Positions 6,464 to 13,153 of a stretch of DNA of 15,430 nucleotides are shown piece after piece; position 1 is the first letter of the stretch, and every line of letters starts with the position of its first letter. The stretch lies in NCBI GenBank assembly GCA_049510055.1, contig JBEKZI010000069.1, forward strand, positions 1 to 15,430. Direction: 5' to 3'. Origin of the DNA: JALHTV01 sp049510055. Its GTDB lineage: Bacteria; Planctomycetota; Phycisphaerae; SM23-33. The translations under genes were made by a program, and so were the position numbers. The notes under the pieces are model-generated. The model was given only the letters and a program-made list of their open reading frames with translations. It was not told the DNA's origin and did no database searches.

Positions 6464-7588
6464 TTACCCCGCCGACTTGGTGGTCATATTGTTACGGTGG
6501 ATGACCTCGTCGTAGGGCTTCTCGCCCAGTTCCTTGGTGATGTCGGAGGTCTTCAGCCCTTTGATTTTGTCGATCTCCGCGGCCGAGTAGTTGGTCAATC
6601 CGCGGGCGATTTCCTTGCCGGCGGCGTCCAAGACCGCGATGGTGTCGCCGCGTTCGAATTGTCCCGCCACGGCCGTGATGCCCGAGGGCAGCAGGCTTTT
6701 GCCGCCCGTCACCAGGGCCTTGGCGGCGCCGGCGTCCACGACGATCTTGCCGGCCGCCTTGGCCGCTTGACCGATCCATCGCCGCCGGCTGCTGAGCCGT
6801 CGCTTGGCCGGGACGAAGACCGTACCCAGCTTTTCGCCCGCCAGCAGCCGCTCCAGCACGTTTGGCGTGTTGGCGTTGGCGATGACGGCCACTTCGCCGG
6901 CCCGCGTGACCGTGGCCGCGGCCGCCAGCTTGGTGCCCATGCCGCCGGAGCCCAGCGTGCTGCGGTCGCCGCGGACCAGCGCCATGGCCCCTTCGTCCAC
7001 GTCGGCGACCACGTCCAGCACGGCGCCGTCCTTCATTAGTCCGTCCACGGTCGTCAGGAACACCAGAAGCTGCGCCCCCAGCATGGTCGTCACCAGGGCG
7101 GCCAACACGTCGTTCTCGCCGAAGCGGATTTCCTCCACCGCGACGGTGTCGTTTTCGTTGATGATCGCCAGCGCGCCGAACTCCTCCAGCGCCGCCAGCG
7201 TGTTGCGGATGTTCAGGTAGCGGCTGCGGTCCTCGAAGTCGTCCCGCGTCAGCAGCACCTGGGCCACCTTCACACCGTAACGGGCGAAGACGTCGTGGAA
7301 GGTCTGCATCAGCCGCCCCTGCCCCACGGCGGCGGCGGCCTGGAGCTGCGGCATGGTCTTGGGCCGGGATGCCAGGGCCAGCTCGCCCATCCCCGAGCCG
7401 ATCGCCCCGCTGGAGACCATCGCGACCGACCGGCCGGACTTCATCACGGCGGCGACCTGCGCAGCCAGCTTGTCCACGGCCGCCGGGTCCAGCCGGCCGG
7501 CCTTGTCGCACAGCACGTTGGTGCCGACCTTCACCACGATCCGCCGGCACTTGGCGATAACTTCTTTTCTCAACGCGGTTGCGGGCAT
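6464..7588 (-). CDS. proB: Glutamate 5-kinase with PUA domain
   Basis: This 374-residue protein is full length for ProB. It phosphorylates glutamate at the gamma-carboxyl, the first and feedback-controlled step of proline synthesis in the cytoplasm. The amino-acid-kinase domain shows VVKVGTNVL (18-26), SSGAIGSGM (59-67), the glutamate-site motif INENDTV (143-149), TTVDGL and GSGGMGTK (213-220). A PUA domain follows (about 284-360) and the usual end EVIHRNN closes it. I chose ATG 7588 because it directly precedes the conserved N-terminus and has GAGGA 4 nt upstream; the frame is open further up within waaA but is not conserved-looking there. It follows waaA on the same strand with a 38-nt gap and is probably co-transcribed. 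The usual partner proA is not in the window. Confidence 0.95.
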   Translation of the reverse strand: MPATALRKEVIAKCRRIVVKVGTNVLCDKAGRLDPAAVDKLAAQVAAVMKSGRSVAMVSSGAIGSGMGELALASRPKTMPQLQAAAAVGQGRLMQTFHDVFARYGVKVAQVLLTRDDFEDRSRYLNIRNTLAALEEFGALAIINENDTVAVEEIRFGENDVLAALVTTMLGAQLLVFLTTVDGLMKDGAVLDVVADVDEGAMALVRGDRSTLGSGGMGTKLAAAATVTRAGEVAVIANANTPNVLERLLAGEKLGTVFVPAKRRLSSRRRWIGQAAKAAGKIVVDAGAAKALVTGGKSLLPSGITAVAGQFERGDTIAVLDAAGKEIARGLTNYSAAEIDKIKGLKTSDITKELGEKPYDEVIHRNNMTTKSAG

Positions 7589-7626
7589 GGGGTCCTCGCT
7601 GCCGGCCGCACCTTGCGGCGGGCGTG

Positions 7627-8979
7627 TTACGTTTGCGGTTGCTTGGCTGCTTCGTGTTCGATGGCGTCGGTGGCGATGCCGCCCCGTCCGACGGCCGGGA
7701 CGCGGTTCAGCACGCGGCAGATCATCTCCACGTTGCGGGCCGTGGCGCCCTGCCGGCTGCGGACGTAGGCCTGCGCCTCCCGCCCTGCCGCCTGGGCGAC
7801 CGCGGGGTTCGCCAGCCACTCGCCCAGTGTGCGCTCCAGCTCGGCCGCGTCGGCCACGCGCCGGCAGCCGTGACGGGCCAGGTCGTCGGCCTGGGGAAAG
7901 TTGAACGTGTGCGGGCCGAAGGCCGTCGGCTTGCCGACGGCGGCCGATTCGATCATGTCCGAGCCGCCCATCGGCACCAGGCTGCGGCCGACGAACACCG
8001 CCGCAGCCAGGGCATAGAATTTCCGCAACTCGCCCATCGTGTCGCCCAGGATCACGGCGCCCGGCGGCGTCGGCCCGGCCGAGCCATCCGGCCTTTGGCT
8101 GCGGCGGACCATCGGCAGCCCCGCGGCCTCGATCAGGCGGGCGACCTCGTCGAACCGCTCCGGCTTTCGCGGCACGATGGCCAGCCGCACACCCGGCCGG
8201 GTCTTCAGGCGAGCATAGATGTCCAGCAATATCGGCTCCTCGCCCGGCCCCGTGCCGCCGGCCACGATGAGCTTGTCGGCCGGGCCAAGGCCCATCGCCG
8301 CGGCCAGGGCTTCCTGGCTGGGCAAGCGGTCGGCCACCTCCACCGTGTCGAACTTCATCATGCCGGTCACGTGAACTTTTTTCGGGTCAGCGCCCAGCGA
8401 GCGGAAACGGTCGGCGTAGGACTCGTCCTGCACGCCGATGGCCGTCAGGCGGTTGAAGAGGCGCCCAGCCAGCGGGCCCAGCAGGCGGTAGCGGACGTAG
8501 CCCTTGTCGGGGCTGATTCGCCCGTTGACCACGACCGCCGGAATCCCGCGGCGGTTGCAGGCGGCCAGGAAGTTGGGCCAAATCTCGCCTTCCATCAGTA
8601 CCACCAGCGCCGGGCGAAGCCGGTCCAGCGCCCGCCCGACGGCCAGGGAGAAGTCCATCGGCCAGCGGAAGACCAGGTGGTCCGGAGCGAACAGCCGCAC
8701 CGCGGCGGCCATGCCGGTGTCGGTCGTCGAACTGACCACCACGCGGAAGTCGGGAAGCTGGCCGTGCAACTGGGCCACCAGCGTGCGGGCGGCGTTGACT
8801 TCGCCGAGGCTCACGCCGTGCACCCAGATCACCGGCTGAAGGCCGTAGCGGATCGGCACCGCCCCCAGCCGCTGGGCAATGTCCGTGCGATAGCGGCCGT
8901 GGCGGATCATCCGATAAACCCACCACGGACTGCTCGCCGCCAGCGCCAGCGCGTAGCCGACATCCAGCAGAATTCCCAT
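7627..8979 (-). CDS. waaA: 3-deoxy-D-manno-octulosonic acid (Kdo) transferase
   Basis: The 450-residue product transfers Kdo from CMP-Kdo to the lipid A precursor at the inner face of the cytoplasmic membrane, so the organism should make an LPS-like outer leaflet. An N-terminal membrane-anchor segment (about 3-22) precedes WVHGVSLGE (52-60), whose Glu60 is the expected catalytic base. Later come LMEGEIWPNFL, NGRISPDK, VTGMMKFD, VAGGTGPGEE, VPRKPERF, ILGDTMGEL and GPHTFNF, all WaaA hallmarks. The usual GGHN motif before GPHTFNF is GGSD here. The start at ATG 8979 matches the family N-terminus. No Shine-Dalgarno site is visible, and the promoter lies so close that the message may be nearly leaderless. 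It heads a likely two-gene unit with proB and is divergent from the HIT gene. Confidence 0.93.
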   Translation of the reverse strand: MGILLDVGYALALAASSPWWVYRMIRHGRYRTDIAQRLGAVPIRYGLQPVIWVHGVSLGEVNAARTLVAQLHGQLPDFRVVVSSTTDTGMAAAVRLFAPDHLVFRWPMDFSLAVGRALDRLRPALVVLMEGEIWPNFLAACNRRGIPAVVVNGRISPDKGYVRYRLLGPLAGRLFNRLTAIGVQDESYADRFRSLGADPKKVHVTGMMKFDTVEVADRLPSQEALAAAMGLGPADKLIVAGGTGPGEEPILLDIYARLKTRPGVRLAIVPRKPERFDEVARLIEAAGLPMVRRSQRPDGSAGPTPPGAVILGDTMGELRKFYALAAAVFVGRSLVPMGGSDMIESAAVGKPTAFGPHTFNFPQADDLARHGCRRVADAAELERTLGEWLANPAVAQAAGREAQAYVRSRQGATARNVEMICRVLNRVPAVGRGGIATDAIEHEAAKQPQT

Positions 8980-8989
8980 AGTCCCGGCT

Positions 8990-9018
8990 AGTATGGTCCC
9001 CTGCGCCAGCAGTGTCAA
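8990..9018 (-). promoter_or_regulatory. Promoter of waaA
   Basis: On the minus strand a perfect TTGACA (9018-9013) and CATACT (8995-8990, 4 of 6 matches) are separated by 17 bp. The -10 ends only 10 nt before the ATG at 8979, so the untranslated leader would be about 4 nt. The absence of a Shine-Dalgarno site fits this. Confidence 0.6.
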
Positions 9019-9039
9019 CCGCGGCAGGCGGCTGGCACG

Positions 9040-9068
9040 TTGTCAGGAACGGCGGCGGTTGCTATAGT
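9040..9068 (+). promoter_or_regulatory. Promoter of the HIT-dgt operon
   Basis: TTGTCA (9040-9045, 5 of 6) and TATAGT (9063-9068, 5 of 6) are separated by the optimal 17 bp. The -10 ends 7 nt before the ATG at 9076, so transcription should start at or next to the A of the ATG and give a leaderless message. The -35 boxes of this promoter and of the waaA promoter are 21 bp apart, back to back. Confidence 0.65.
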
Positions 9069-9075
9069 CGCCGCC

Positions 9076-9648
9076 ATGAGCACGAGCAAAGGCAGAAGCA
9101 AAGGCCGAGGCAAAAAACCCTCCACGCCGCCCCGCCACGAGAACATCTGGGCCCCCTGGCGGATGGAATACATCAACGGCCTGGCCGACGGCGACGACGG
9201 CTGCTTCCTGTGCCGCTGCCGCGACGACCGGAAAAACGACGCGGCCAACCTGGTCCTGTGGCGCGGGCGGAAAAACTTCATCGTGCTCAACCGCTTCCCC
9301 TACACCGGCGGGCACAGCATGGTGGCGCCGCTGGAACACCTGGCCGATCTGACCGACCTGGACGACGCGACGATGCTGGAAATGCTCCAGATGATCCGCG
9401 ACCTTCAGCGCGTGCTGAGCCAGACCGTCCACGCGCACGGCTTCAATATCGGCATCAACCTCGGCCGCTGCGCCGGGGCGGGCCTGCCGGACCACCTGCA
9501 CGTTCACGTCGTGCCGCGCTGGGCCGGTGACACCAACTTCATGCCCGTGCTGACGGGCAAGACGGTCATCCCCGTGGCCCTGGAAAAACTATTCGCCCAG
9601 CTCCGCCAAACCGCCGGCCAGCTCCGCCTGCCCTGGCAGATGACATGA
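9076..9648 (+). CDS. HIT-family protein, Ap4A phosphorylase-like
   Basis: This 190-residue protein has a short basic Lys/Gly/Ser-rich N-terminus (1-20) and then the HIT fold. NIWAPWRMEYI (23-33) and CFLC (43-46, possible zinc site with later residues) are typical of the Ap4A phosphorylase-like branch known from Rv2613c. NRFPYTGGHSMVAP (72-85) follows, and the histidine triad is HLHVHVV with His140, His142 and His144. Such enzymes split dinucleoside polyphosphates or nucleoside-phosphate conjugates, using the middle triad histidine. I chose ATG 9076, although an alternative start 36 nt upstream exists, because the promoter -10 (9063-9068) lies between the two. No Shine-Dalgarno site is present. 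Its stop overlaps the start of dgt in ATGA, implying translational coupling. The exact substrate is uncertain. Confidence 0.88.
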   Translation: MSTSKGRSKGRGKKPSTPPRHENIWAPWRMEYINGLADGDDGCFLCRCRDDRKNDAANLVLWRGRKNFIVLNRFPYTGGHSMVAPLEHLADLTDLDDATMLEMLQMIRDLQRVLSQTVHAHGFNIGINLGRCAGAGLPDHLHVHVVPRWAGDTNFMPVLTGKTVIPVALEKLFAQLRQTAGQLRLPWQMT

Positions 9649-10808
9649 ATCGCCCCGCGCCCAGCCCACGCGAGCTTTACCAGCGGCGACAGAAGGATTG
9701 GCTCCATCCGGCCGCGGTCGGCGAGCTCGACAGCGGCGGGCGGCGCGTCGCCGAGGCCGAACACCCCTACCGCACCTGCTTCCAGCGCGACCGCGACCGC
9801 ATCGTGCACTGCTCGGCCTTCCGGCGCCTGGACTTCAAGACGCAGGTGTTCGTCCCCCACGAGCACGACCACTTCCGCACGCGCATGACGCACACGCTGG
9901 AGGTCGCCCAGATCGGCCGGACCATCGGGCGGGCGCTGCGGCTGAACGAAGACCTCATCGAGGCCGTCGCCCTGGCCCACGACCTGGGGCACCCGCCCTT
10001 CGGCCACGGCGGCGAGGCCGTGCTGGACGAGCTGATGGCCGACCACGGCCGCTTCGAGCACAACCACCAGACGCTCCGCGTGGTGGAGTACCTGGAGCAC
10101 CCTTACCCGCCTTTCCGCGGGCTGAATCTCACGCAGGTGGTCCGCGAGTGCCTGGCCAAGCACCGCACGCGATACGACGCGCCCGTTTGCCCGGAGTTCG
10201 ACCCCGCGCTGTCGCCGCCGCTGGAGGGTCAGCTTGTGGACCTGGCCGACGAGATCGCCTACACCTCCGCCGACGTGGAGGACGCCCTGGCCGCCGAATG
10301 TATTACGCAGGAGCAGCTTGAGGGCATGTCGCTGTGGCGCGATGCCTGGCAGACGGCCCAGCGTGAGTATCCCGCGGCCGCGGCCATCCACAAGCGGATT
10401 CGCGCCTGCAAGGCCCTGCTGGCCGCGATGGCCGACGACGTCATCGCCACGACGGGCCGGCGGATGGAGGCCGCCGACTTGAAAAACCTCCAAGCCGTCC
10501 GCCAAGCGGGGCGCATCGTGGAGTTTTCGCCCCCGATGGCCGAAGCGGTCCGCCAGCTTCAGGATTTTCTGATGAAGAACGTCTATCTGCGGGGCGAAAA
10601 CGCCCGGCACGACCAGGAAGCCGCCCGGATTATCCGCGAACTGTTCGCCGCCTACGTCGCCGACCCCCGCCTGCTGCCGCCGCAATATCAGCAACACATC
10701 GAGGCCGACGGGTTGCACCGCGTGGCGTGCGACTACATCGCGGGCATGACCGACCGCTTCTGCCGGCAGGAACATCAAAAAATCCGCGGGGACTCTAGCT
10801 CGTCCTGA
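9645..10808 (+). CDS. dgt: Deoxyguanosinetriphosphate triphosphohydrolase-like protein (HD domain)
   Basis: The 387-residue product belongs to the dNTP triphosphohydrolase family, which cuts dGTP or other dNTPs to the nucleoside and tripolyphosphate. The HD metal ligands are visible: His83 in RMTHTLEV, His112-Asp113 in ALAHDLGHPPFGHGGE and Asp202 in DLADEIAY. Conserved HPYRTCFQRDRDRIVHCSAF (40-59) and YPPFRGLNLT are also typical. The start ATG overlaps the HIT stop by 4 nt. Both genes act on nucleotides, so a nucleotide-pool cleaning role is plausible. The 3' end overlaps the convergent lemA gene by 14 bp, so no dedicated terminator lies between them. The length and motifs suit the shorter bacterial dgt type (subfamily 2). 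Confidence 0.93.
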   Translation: MNRPAPSPRELYQRRQKDWLHPAAVGELDSGGRRVAEAEHPYRTCFQRDRDRIVHCSAFRRLDFKTQVFVPHEHDHFRTRMTHTLEVAQIGRTIGRALRLNEDLIEAVALAHDLGHPPFGHGGEAVLDELMADHGRFEHNHQTLRVVEYLEHPYPPFRGLNLTQVVRECLAKHRTRYDAPVCPEFDPALSPPLEGQLVDLADEIAYTSADVEDALAAECITQEQLEGMSLWRDAWQTAQREYPAAAAIHKRIRACKALLAAMADDVIATTGRRMEAADLKNLQAVRQAGRIVEFSPPMAEAVRQLQDFLMKNVYLRGENARHDQEAARIIRELFAAYVADPRLLPPQYQQHIEADGLHRVACDYIAGMTDRFCRQEHQKIRGDSSSS

Positions 10809-11391
10809 CGGCCGGGGCGGCGCGGATGCCGGCCTCCTCGATCTCGAAGAACTCCTCTTGCTTGAAGGAAAAGACCGCGGCGATCACGTTGGAGGGAAAG
10901 ACGCCGATCCGCGTGTTGAGGTCGCGGACGTTGGCGTTATAGAACCGCCGGGCGGCCTGGATGCGGTCCTCGGTGTTGGCCAGCTCCTCCTGGAGGGCCA
11001 GGAAGTTGGCGGAGGCCTTCAGGTCCGGATACCGTTCCACCACGGCGAACAGCTGCCGCAGGGCGGCGATCAGAACGTTCTCGTCGGCAGCCTGGCTGGC
11101 GGGGGAACCGGTGGAGGCCACGGCGCGCTGGCGGGCCTGGACCACGTCCTGGAGCACCGTGCGCTCGTGGGCTGCGTAGCCCTTGACCGTCTCGACGAGA
11201 TTGGGAATCAGGTCGTAGCGGCGGCGTAGTTCCGTGTCGATGCCCGACCAGCTCTCCCGGCACAGTTGCCTCAGCCGCACCAGGATGTTGTAGGTGGCAA
11301 TCACCCAGAGCACGGCCAGGAGGACGATCCCCAGCACCACGAACAGCAAAATGGGCGGCGAATGACCCTGCGTCATCATGAGATGGGGCAT
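10795..11391 (-). CDS. lemA: LemA family membrane protein
   Basis: This 198-residue protein has one transmembrane helix near the N-terminus (about 13-33) followed by a long helical cytoplasmic or periplasmic domain. LemA hallmarks run through it: YNILVRLRQ (34-42), WSGIDTELRRRYDLIPNLVE (48-67), VKGYAAHE, LFAVVERYPDLKAS, FLALQEELANTEDRIQAAR, FYNANVRDLNTRI, and FFEIEE near the end. The role of LemA proteins is not settled; they are often linked to membrane stress or to neighbouring TPM-domain or protease genes. The ATG at 11391 overlaps the upstream gene's stop (TGATG) and has AAGGAG just before it, so the two are translationally coupled. Its 3' end overlaps dgt on the other strand. Confidence 0.92.
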   Translation of the reverse strand: MPHLMMTQGHSPPILLFVVLGIVLLAVLWVIATYNILVRLRQLCRESWSGIDTELRRRYDLIPNLVETVKGYAAHERTVLQDVVQARQRAVASTGSPASQAADENVLIAALRQLFAVVERYPDLKASANFLALQEELANTEDRIQAARRFYNANVRDLNTRIGVFPSNVIAAVFSFKQEEFFEIEEAGIRAAPAVRTS

Positions 11392-12131
11392 CAGGCCTCT
11401 CCTTGTACCGGCGGGCGCAGTTGGCCCTGCTGTTGGATAACGTATTCGGGCAACTGGTCCAGGATGCCACAGACGACTTGAAAGGCGGCCTGGAAATCCG
11501 CGGGCTTGAACGGACTTTGCCGATAAGCCATCACGCTGACTAGGCCGAACTGGATGCGAAATGGCGGGCTGGCCAGCAGGAGCTCCATCACGCGGGGGTG
11601 AATCACGTCGTAGGCCCACCGCTTGTTGACGGCCTTGACGAAGAACTTCCGGCTGAAGTCCGCCGATTCAAAGTTGATGTCCTCGGCGCCGAAGAATTCT
11701 CCCACCTTGTCGAGGAGACCCTCCGGCCGGATGGTCAGCGGCTGGAGCGGTATGGGACTGGACACGATCACAGCGGAGAACACGTGCTCCTGGCGGCTCT
11801 TGCCTGCTTGAATCACATAGCGGTAGTCAAAACCCAGGACGTCGCGCTGGCCCCAGCGGCCGCGGAGAAGGTTATAGGCACAGCGGTTGTCACCGTTCTG
11901 CAGGCAACTGAACTCGGGATACTTACGGTCGAAATCGTCGAACTTTCCCTCGGCAAGCGCCAGACCGTGCTCGGCCGCCCAGGCGGCCAGATCCCTCCGC
12001 CGCTTGGCCGAGGCGTACTGGCTATAGAAAAACAAGACGATCGCTACGCCAAGGAACAGCACGATGAACCCGGGAGGAACCGTGTCGTGGTAGTACGCCG
12101 GCAAGATGGCTTGGACCCAGAAAATTGGCAT
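11391..12131 (-). CDS. Single-TM protein of unknown function, coupled to lemA
   Basis: I do not recognise a named family with certainty. The 246-residue protein has a short N-terminus, one transmembrane helix at about 19-38 (PPGFIVLFLGVAIVLFFYSQ), a basic stop (KRRR) and then a soluble alpha/beta domain. In that domain, FESADFSRKFFVKAVNKRWA and YDVIHPRVMELLL are the most conserved-looking parts and recall poorly characterised membrane proteins found in other phyla (DUF3137-like is a possibility). A single-TM anchor with a domain on one side matches the topology of its partner LemA. The ATG at 12131 has AAGGA 10 nt upstream. The one-base overlap with lemA argues for a shared complex or process. 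Confidence 0.7.
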   Translation of the reverse strand: MPIFWVQAILPAYYHDTVPPGFIVLFLGVAIVLFFYSQYASAKRRRDLAAWAAEHGLALAEGKFDDFDRKYPEFSCLQNGDNRCAYNLLRGRWGQRDVLGFDYRYVIQAGKSRQEHVFSAVIVSSPIPLQPLTIRPEGLLDKVGEFFGAEDINFESADFSRKFFVKAVNKRWAYDVIHPRVMELLLASPPFRIQFGLVSVMAYRQSPFKPADFQAAFQVVCGILDQLPEYVIQQQGQLRPPVQGEA

Positions 12132-12150
12132 CCGCGACTATCCTTTCACC

Positions 12151-12168
12151 GCCGCCAGCGCTGGCGGC
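12151..12168. repeat. 18-bp perfect palindrome
   Basis: GCCGCCAGC is directly followed by its reverse complement GCTGGCGGC. It fills most of the 46-nt gap between the FliM-like stop and the next gene. As RNA it would form a 7-bp stem with a GCGC loop. No U-run follows on the minus strand, so it is not a standard terminator. It could be an operator, a processing site or a partial terminator. Confidence 0.5.
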
Positions 12169-12177
12169 CACGGCCTG

Positions 12178-13071
12178 CTACTGCGGCTTGGCCGGCGGCA
12201 GGGGCCGGGTGATCGTGATGGCCCGCTTGCCTCGGCAGGCGCCCAGCCGCGCGGCGAACTTGGCCACGCCCGCCAGGCGCACCGTCACCTCGTCGTCCAG
12301 CGGCGCGTCGGTGGCCAAGATGTCGCCCACGCGCAAGGCCGCCAGCTCCGACGCCGGCAGCGACGATTCGGGCCAGGCCGCCGAAAGCTCCACGGCCGCG
12401 CCGGGGCCTAAATCCGCCGTCGCGCGGGCAAGCACCGCCTCCAGCAGGCTGATCGGCATACAGACTCGCACAGCGCCGTCGGCACCGCGACAGGTCAGGC
12501 GGAAGGTCAGCAGTACTGCCTCCGGCCGGCCGGCGGGTTGCGGCGGCGCGGCGTGAGCGGGACTATCGGATAGCGCCACGGACACGCCCTCGCCCTCGGC
12601 CGCCGTCGAAAAGCACTCGGCGACCGCCTCCGGCAGGCGCCGGAGCAGCCGCCGCTCCACAGCCGTCAGCGGACGATCCATGACCGCCGCCCGGCCGCCG
12701 GACCCGCCCAGCAGAAGGTCGATGATCGGATAGGCAATCTCCGTCGCCACGTCCACCCAAACGGCCTCGCCGGCCGATTGGCCCGCTTCTTCGTCGGCCG
12801 CGCGGGCAGAGCGGGCGGCTAGTGCATAGCAACACGTGGGTTCCTGAACGTTACGGTGGAAACCGGCGTGGGAGGTAAGGGAAACGTCCACCAGGTGCAC
12901 GCCCGGCTCGGCGGGCAGCCTGTGACGCAACGCCGCAGCCAGGAGAGGCTCCAGCACGTCGCGGAGGGCGGCCGTCACGGCCGTCCACAGCAGCGGCCAG
13001 CGGTTGGCTTGCGACGATGGACCCGCCGCAGCGTCCGCCCGTTCGCCGTTGTTTGCTTCATCCGCCACCAC
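12178..13071 (-). CDS. FliM-like protein lacking the CheY-binding N-terminus
   Basis: This 297-residue protein aligns by eye with the FliM middle and C-terminal domains. ATEIAYPIIDLLLGGSGG (109-126) followed by RPLTAVERRLLRRL (133-146) is the FliM middle-domain signature, equivalent to FPMIDRLLGG and RPLTEIE. The last 75 residues (ELAALRVGDILATD, VTVRLAG, CRGKRAITIT) look like an SpoA/FliN-like C-terminal domain. FliM normally begins with a CheY-P-binding segment like LSQDEIDALL; here the first 24 residues are polar and lack it. The GTG start at 13071 has GGGAGG 7 nt upstream. In flagella FliM forms the C-ring switch under the membrane. No other flagellar gene is in the window, so this may be a divergent switch component or a re-used paralogue. 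Confidence 0.72.
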   Translation of the reverse strand: MVADEANNGERADAAAGPSSQANRWPLLWTAVTAALRDVLEPLLAAALRHRLPAEPGVHLVDVSLTSHAGFHRNVQEPTCCYALAARSARAADEEAGQSAGEAVWVDVATEIAYPIIDLLLGGSGGRAAVMDRPLTAVERRLLRRLPEAVAECFSTAAEGEGVSVALSDSPAHAAPPQPAGRPEAVLLTFRLTCRGADGAVRVCMPISLLEAVLARATADLGPGAAVELSAAWPESSLPASELAALRVGDILATDAPLDDEVTVRLAGVAKFAARLGACRGKRAITITRPLPPAKPQ

Positions 13072-13100
13072 ACGACCTCCCTGTCGCTGACGACGGTCGA

Positions 13101-13106
13101 ATTATA
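13101..13106 (-). promoter_or_regulatory. -10 box before the FliM-like gene
   Basis: A perfect TATAAT on the minus strand (13106-13101) is preceded directly by TG, but no good -35 lies at 16-18 bp. The predicted start is about 23 nt before the GTG at 13071. It lies in the 82-nt gap after hflX, so the FliM-like gene may have its own promoter. Confidence 0.4.
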
Positions 13107-13153
13107 CAACCGCCCCTGCTGCCGGACAGCAACGATTTCGCGCGGCGGGGCAA

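Noticed and set aside
7579..8991. A plus-strand open frame of 470 codons opposite waaA
   Set aside because: The WaaA motifs on the minus strand are continuous from start to stop. The plus-strand product has no recognisable domain.
9013..9018. TTG at 9018 as the start of waaA
   Set aside because: These bases form the -35 TTGACA of the likely waaA promoter, and the family N-terminus fits the ATG at 8979.
9504..10778. A minus-strand open frame of 424 codons opposite dgt
   Set aside because: The HD-domain residues and the coupled start on the plus strand are decisive; the antisense product is a composition artefact.
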